Below, one piece after another: positions 7,877 to 11,602 of a DNA stretch of 11,602 bases. Where the stretch lies: the NCBI GenBank assembly GCA_030690855.1, contig JAUYFR010000345.1, forward strand, positions 1-11,602, in the 5' to 3' direction. The DNA is from Gallionellaceae bacterium (GTDB taxonomy: Bacteria; Pseudomonadota; Gammaproteobacteria; Burkholderiales; Gallionellaceae). A program made the position numbers and the translations under genes. Within the stretch, counting starts at the first letter, position 1. The number at the start of each line of letters is the position of its first letter. A model generated the notes under the pieces. That model was not told the DNA's origin and did not search any database. It saw nothing but the letters and a program-made list of their open reading frames with translations.

Positions 7877-7907
7877 GTCAGCAATCAGGGAAATTGCCGA
7901 CTTTCCC
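7877..7907 (-). other. Two mutually exclusive hairpins after dgt, in the gltB leader region
   Basis: The 136 bases between dgt and gltB hold two overlapping inverted repeats. One is GTCGGCAAT (7901-7893 on the minus strand) pairing with ATTGCTGAC (7885-7877), 8 of 9 bases with a 7-base loop. The other is GGGAAA (7907-7902) pairing with TTTCCC (7893-7888), perfect with an 8-base loop. Because they share bases, only one can form at a time. No T run follows, so neither is a standard intrinsic terminator. Confidence 0.4.
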
Positions 7908-7913
7908 ATCCCT

Positions 7914-9041
7914 TCAGTTTTCTTCTACTGCAAACAAGCGGCGATACTCCCGAATCGCATAGCGATCTGTCATTCCGGCCACATAATCAGCGACTGCACG
8001 CGCATGCTCCATTTCGGCTGCCCGATGAAATTGCGGGGGCAATAAACGGTAATCCGCCATAAATGCCTGAAACAATTCACTAATTATTCTGTGTGCTTTG
8101 GCACTCATTCTCAGCACCAAATAATGCCGATACAAATGCTTGCGCAAGAATGTTTTAAGTTCGCGGTTCAATTCAAGCATCTCTGGGCTAAAGGCCAATA
8201 TGCTAGGCGCATTACGCACATCGCTCACCGTTTCAATTTTCTGCTCTTGTATGTTTTTTTCACTCTGCCCAATGACGTCGCTCACCAGCGTATTGATCAT
8301 GCGGCGGATCGTTTCATGCACCACGCGACGCTCGGCCAAGTCTGGATAAGCTTTACGCACTTCTTCGAGATGGTTAGCGAACAACCTAACAGAGGCCAAC
8401 TGCTCTAAAGTGATTAGCCCCGAACGCAGACCATCATCAACATCATGATTATTATAGGCAATCTCATCTGCCAAATTAGCAATTTGCGCCTCTAGGGTTG
8501 GACGTTGATTGTTACGGAAGCGTTCGCCCAACTCACCCAGCTGGGCCGCGTTTTCTAGTGAGCAATGCTTGAGAATTCCTTCTCGGGTTTCATAGCAAAG
8601 ATTCAGACCATCAAAACTGGCGTAACGCTCTTCCAACACATCGACCACGCGTAACGATTGAAGATTGTGCTCAAAGCCGCCGTAATTTTGCATGCAAGCA
8701 TTCAGCGCATCTTGCCCTGCATGGCCAAATGGCGTGTGGCCCAAATCGTGAGCCAACGAAATTGCTTCCACCAAATCCTCATTGAGCGATAAACGGCGCG
8801 CAATTGAGCGAGCGATTTGCGCCACCTCGATGCTATGCGTGAGACGGGTGCGAAATAAATCGCCTTCATGGTTCACGAAAACCTGCGTTTTATATTCTAG
8901 GCGACGAAAGGCGCTGGAGTGAATGATGCGATCGCGATCTCGCTGAAACTCACTGCGCCCAGGCGGTGCGTCTTCGTAAATTTTGCGTCCGCGTGATGTC
9001 TGTGGGTTTGCCGCATAAGCCGCTAACGTAAAATTAGGCAC
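7914..9041 (-). CDS. dgt: Deoxyguanosinetriphosphate triphosphohydrolase-like protein (HD domain)
   Basis: This is a cytoplasmic HD-superfamily metal enzyme that would hydrolyse dNTPs to deoxynucleoside and triphosphate, helping to control dNTP pools. The 375-residue product matches the shorter dGTPase-like group rather than the longer E. coli Dgt (about 505 residues). The metal ligands are visible: His69 in RTRLTHS, His98-Asp99 in AHDLGHTPFGHAG, and Asp192 in LADEIAYNNHDVDDG. The N-terminal 'GRSEFQRDRDRIIHSSAFRRLEYKTQVF' segment (28-55) is typical of the family. The start is a GTG at 9041, supported by GGAG with 7-base spacing. It overlaps the 3' end of the aroKB gene by 8 bases, so the two are very likely co-transcribed and translationally coupled. 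Substrate preference among dNTPs cannot be read from the sequence. Confidence 0.93.
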   Translation of the reverse strand: MPNFTLAAYAANPQTSRGRKIYEDAPPGRSEFQRDRDRIIHSSAFRRLEYKTQVFVNHEGDLFRTRLTHSIEVAQIARSIARRLSLNEDLVEAISLAHDLGHTPFGHAGQDALNACMQNYGGFEHNLQSLRVVDVLEERYASFDGLNLCYETREGILKHCSLENAAQLGELGERFRNNQRPTLEAQIANLADEIAYNNHDVDDGLRSGLITLEQLASVRLFANHLEEVRKAYPDLAERRVVHETIRRMINTLVSDVIGQSEKNIQEQKIETVSDVRNAPSILAFSPEMLELNRELKTFLRKHLYRHYLVLRMSAKAHRIISELFQAFMADYRLLPPQFHRAAEMEHARAVADYVAGMTDRYAIREYRRLFAVEEN

Positions 9042-10686
9042 TGCACGACTCCAAAGTTTGGCGCAACAAATCAGTTGGGACGTTATCAGCGATCACCGCT
9101 TGACCAACCGTTTTTAACAAGACGAACCGAATCTTGCCATCCGCAACTTTTTTATCTAGTCCCATCAACTGCACATACTTATCAAAGCCTAGCTTGGGCG
9201 CAACAATCGGCAACCCCGCCCGTACAAATATATTTTTAACGCGCTCAACATCCTGCTCACTTATCCAACCTAATCGCCTAGATAAATCTGCCGCCATAAT
9301 CGTACCCGCAGCCACAGCTTCTCCGTGTAACCAAACACCATAACCCATCGCATTTTCAATCGCGTGTCCGAAGGTATGTCCTAAATTAAGCAAAGCACGG
9401 TCGCCACTTTCGCGCTCATCATTGCCTACGACTTCGGCTTTATTCTCACAGCTCCGCACAATGGCATATTGCAGCGCTTCTGCATCTCGTTGCAAAAGCT
9501 TTTCCATGTTTTGCTCAAGCCATTCCAAAAATGCGATGTCACGAATCAATCCGTACTTGATGACCTCGGCAATACCCGCTTTTAATTCTTTGTCTGACAA
9601 CGTGCTAAGTGTTGCCACATCCGCAATCACCACTTGCGGTTGGTAAAACGCGCCAATCATGTTTTTGCCCAGCGGGTGGTTAATGCCTGTCTTGCCACCG
9701 ACGGAGGAGTCCACTTGCGCTAACAAGGTTGTGGGTATCTGAATGAAAGGTACGCCACGCAGATAAGTGGCTGCGGCATAGCCCGTCAAATCGCCAATCA
9801 CGCCGCCACCTAAAGCGATTAATGGCGTATTTCGCTCGCAGCGATTACTTAATAGGGCGTCATAAATTTTAGTGAGCGAATCAGCATTTTTATATTGCTC
9901 ACCATCCGGCAAAATAATTTCGTGGATTATGATCCCCTGCTGATTAAACAGGGTCGTCAGCTTTTCTAAATAGAGTGGTGCCACCGTCGTGTTGCTGACA
10001 ATCGCAACTCGTTTATGCGGAATGTGTTTTAGCAACAGCCCCGCATGCGACAGTAATTTTTGTCCGATATGAATCTGATAGCTTCTTTCAGCTAAGCCGA
10101 CTTCCAGTGTTTGCATGGTTTCTTTTGTATCTGTAATAGGGTCTTGCGGACAAATATATTGGGTGAGCTTGCTAATCAGTATTTGGACACTCTGCTTTCC
10201 CGTATGAACAACGTAATCTGCCACTTCAGCATAAATGGGATCGCGTTGCTCAAATAACTCCTGCAACTTCGCCCTAGGGTTGGCGGTTTGCAACAAGGGC
10301 CTGCTGTGATCATGACGAGTTCTCTGCCACAAATCATGCACGCTACTCTTCAGGTAAACAACTAGGCCGTTTTGTTGTAACGCTGCACGATTCTCTGGTT
10401 TTAAGACCGCCCCGCCGCCGGTCGCCAAAACAATGTTATCGAGCTTAATTAAATCTTGAATGACCGCGCTTTCACGTTGGCGAAAACCCTCTTCCCCTTC
10501 AACATCAAAGATGTGAGATATTTTAACGCCCGTGCGTTTTTGTATCTCTTCATCACTATCAATAAAAGTTTTACCGAGTTGTTTCGCCAACAACTTTCCA
10601 GCCGTGGTTTTACCCGCACCCATCATTCCGACTAAAACGATGTTTCCGGAATTACGCTTTGCTTGTGAGGTGTTCGAGAGTGTCAT
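9034..10686 (-). CDS. aroKB: Bifunctional shikimate kinase / 3-dehydroquinate synthase (AroK-AroB fusion)
   Basis: One 550-residue frame carries two shikimate-pathway enzymes. Residues 15 to about 178 are shikimate kinase: Walker A GMMGAGKT (20-27), the shikimate-binding FIDSD (41-45) and FRQRE (68-72), ATGGGA (88-93) and the lid arginines around RPLL (129-132). A short linker follows, and residues 191-550 are 3-dehydroquinate synthase: the NAD-binding GGGVIGD motif, LLAQVDSSVGGKTGIN, and zinc ligands in AEVIKYG, NLGHTFGHAIE and LHGEAVAAG. Both domains are full length, so both should be active: AroB makes 3-dehydroquinate, and AroK phosphorylates shikimate two steps after it. Met191 (ATG at 10116) fits the usual start of a free-standing AroB, with only a weak AAAGAAA upstream. 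The ATG at 10686 has no Shine-Dalgarno and lies just after a TACAAT box. The 3' end overlaps dgt by 8 bases. Confidence 0.93.
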   Translation of the reverse strand: MTLSNTSQAKRNSGNIVLVGMMGAGKTTAGKLLAKQLGKTFIDSDEEIQKRTGVKISHIFDVEGEEGFRQRESAVIQDLIKLDNIVLATGGGAVLKPENRAALQQNGLVVYLKSSVHDLWQRTRHDHSRPLLQTANPRAKLQELFEQRDPIYAEVADYVVHTGKQSVQILISKLTQYICPQDPITDTKETMQTLEVGLAERSYQIHIGQKLLSHAGLLLKHIPHKRVAIVSNTTVAPLYLEKLTTLFNQQGIIIHEIILPDGEQYKNADSLTKIYDALLSNRCERNTPLIALGGGVIGDLTGYAAATYLRGVPFIQIPTTLLAQVDSSVGGKTGINHPLGKNMIGAFYQPQVVIADVATLSTLSDKELKAGIAEVIKYGLIRDIAFLEWLEQNMEKLLQRDAEALQYAIVRSCENKAEVVGNDERESGDRALLNLGHTFGHAIENAMGYGVWLHGEAVAAGTIMAADLSRRLGWISEQDVERVKNIFVRAGLPIVAPKLGFDKYVQLMGLDKKVADGKIRFVLLKTVGQAVIADNVPTDLLRQTLESCSA

Positions 10687-10693
10687 GGGCGAA

Positions 10694-10699
10694 ATTGTA
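10694..10699 (-). promoter_or_regulatory. Candidate -10 box for aroKB-dgt (possible leaderless transcript)
   Basis: On the minus strand TACAAT is followed by seven bases and then the aroKB ATG. A normal transcription start about 7 bases past the -10 box would fall on or next to the A of the ATG, giving a leaderless mRNA. This fits the absence of a Shine-Dalgarno. The -35 position (AGAATA at 17-base spacing) is poor, so the promoter call is tentative. Some promoter is needed here because a strong terminator lies immediately upstream. Confidence 0.4.
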
Positions 10700-10728
10700 G
10701 CGGAAATGCGCTTTGATATTCTTTCTGG

Positions 10729-10758
10729 AAAAAAAAGCCCGGCTAACCGGGCTTTTTT
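10729..10758 (-). terminator. Strong intrinsic terminator downstream of pilQ
   Basis: A GC core, GCCCGG / CCGGGC, with a 4-base loop is flanked by A and T runs that extend the pairing to a perfect 12-bp stem (10731-10742 with 10747-10758). On the minus strand eight T residues follow the core. It starts 14 bases after the pilQ stop. The six T on the plus strand make it potentially bidirectional, but no plus-strand gene needs it. It separates the pilus operon from aroKB-dgt. Confidence 0.93.
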
Positions 10759-10772
10759 CAGTCTGAATAAGC

Positions 10773-11602
10773 TTAATTTAGATTCAGACTATCTTTCAAA
10801 ATCTTAGGTGTAATAAAAATCAGCAGTTCTTTTTTAGTATCTGTTTTGTTTTCATTTTTAAACAACCAGCCAATAATCGGAATATCACCAAACAGCGGCA
10901 CTTTTGATTCTGAATTAGTCGTGTCTTGTGTATAAACACCACCGATCACCACAGTGCCGCCATTTTCTACCAATACAGTCGTCGTTACTTGCTTGTTGTT
11001 GATACTTGGCACGCCACCATAAATGTTACCCACCGTATCTTGTTTCACATCCAATTTCATCGAGACCTTATCGTCGGGCGTAATTTTTGGCGTAACGACT
11101 AGACTCAAAGTTGCATCTTTAAACGCAATCGATGGGCCCGTTGTAGCACTTCCGGCAACTGCATAAGGAATCTGCACACCCGATTTAATGGTGGCAGCCA
11201 TAGAGTCACCGGTCATTACACGAGGGCTTGCTATCGATTTCGTCGTACCGTCCAACTCAGAAGCGGTCAACTCCAGAGTCAACGTGTTAGTAGCGGCACT
11301 ATCGAAGAGTGACAATGACATACCACCCGTACCGGAAGATGAGCTAGGTAAATTTAAACTTCCAGCGCTGGTCACTTGGCCAAAGTTTCCACCGATACGC
11401 TGTCCAGCACCCGCGGCTGCCGCAGGTCCCGCAAATCCTAAACGACCACCAATAGTACGGTTAAATGATTTTGTTGCCTCAACAAATCGGGCTTCAATCA
11501 ATACCTGACGTACGGGCACATCAAGCTTTTTGATGATTTCTCGGATCTGCGCTAATCGTGAAAGTGTCGCAGTGATATACAAGGTGTTGGTGCGAGTATC
11601 AA
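10773..11602 (-). CDS. pilQ: Type IV pilus secretin PilQ, C-terminal part (5' end outside window)
   Basis: About 275 C-terminal residues are visible; the frame runs off the window edge, entering as DTRTNTLYITAT. PilQ forms the outer-membrane ring through which the type IV pilus is extruded. The visible part contains the end of an N-domain with 'LDVPVRQVLIEARFVEA', typical of secretins, then a Gly/Ala/Ser-rich stretch, and the secretin barrel region with 'SPRVMTGDSMAATIKSGVQIPY' and 'LSLVVTPKITPDDKV'. The C-terminal secretin signature, VPLFGDIPIIGWLF followed by ELLIFITPKIL, ends 7 residues before the stop. The following aroK/aroB matches the pil–aroK–aroB order widespread in beta- and gammaproteobacteria, which favours PilQ over type II secretion GspD. 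The signal peptide and AMIN domains expected upstream are not in view. Confidence 0.92.
   Translation of the reverse strand, partial: DTRTNTLYITATLSRLAQIREIIKKLDVPVRQVLIEARFVEATKSFNRTIGGRLGFAGPAAAAGAGQRIGGNFGQVTSAGSLNLPSSSSGTGGMSLSLFDSAATNTLTLELTASELDGTTKSIASPRVMTGDSMAATIKSGVQIPYAVAGSATTGPSIAFKDATLSLVVTPKITPDDKVSMKLDVKQDTVGNIYGGVPSINNKQVTTTVLVENGGTVVIGGVYTQDTTNSESKVPLFGDIPIIGWLFKNENKTDTKKELLIFITPKILKDSLNLN

Noticed and set aside
1..11602. A hidden defence, mobile or secondary-metabolite system
   Set aside because: Nearly all the sequence is accounted for by seven recognisable core genes with intact motifs; I saw no transposase, integrase, toxin–antitoxin pair, CRISPR repeats or tRNA-associated island boundary.

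Overview
The window looks like chromosomal core DNA of a betaproteobacterium. The order pilQ – aroK/aroB – dgt – gltB – gltD – hemE – priA, the moderate base composition and the protein sequences suggest Nitrosomonadales, possibly a Methylophilaceae-like lineage. That placement is inferred from recalled synteny, not from a database search. All seven genes lie on the minus strand, so transcription runs from the high-coordinate end to the low-coordinate end. I see no convincing plus-strand gene, tRNA, rRNA, insertion sequence, prophage or CRISPR.

In transcription order: (1) The 3' part of pilQ, the type IV pilus outer-membrane secretin, ends in a strong intrinsic terminator. (2) A gene encoding shikimate kinase fused to 3-dehydroquinate synthase (AroK-AroB) overlaps by 8 bases the start of a dGTPase-like HD-domain gene (dgt), so the two should be co-transcribed. 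(3) A 136-base gap holds several hairpins, followed by gltB and gltD. These encode the two subunits of NADPH-type glutamate synthase and are coupled through a TAATG junction with a full AGGAGG ribosome binding site. (4) The 179-base gltD–hemE gap is almost filled by a long nested palindrome, a probable dispersed repeat. (5) hemE (uroporphyrinogen decarboxylase) is followed by a terminator. (6) A 289-base AT-rich intergenic region then leads to the first 27 codons of priA, the primosomal helicase. It contains three perfect DnaA boxes within 35 bases.

The genes serve central metabolism: aromatic amino-acid precursors, nitrogen assimilation into glutamate, tetrapyrrole synthesis (which in this group starts from glutamyl-tRNA), nucleotide-pool control and replication restart. 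No new multi-gene system is evident. The signals most worth a second look are the DnaA-box cluster beside an AT-rich segment between hemE and priA, the in-frame AroK-AroB fusion with its possibly leaderless start, the nested palindrome in the gltD–hemE gap, and the structured leader and probable GTG start of gltB.
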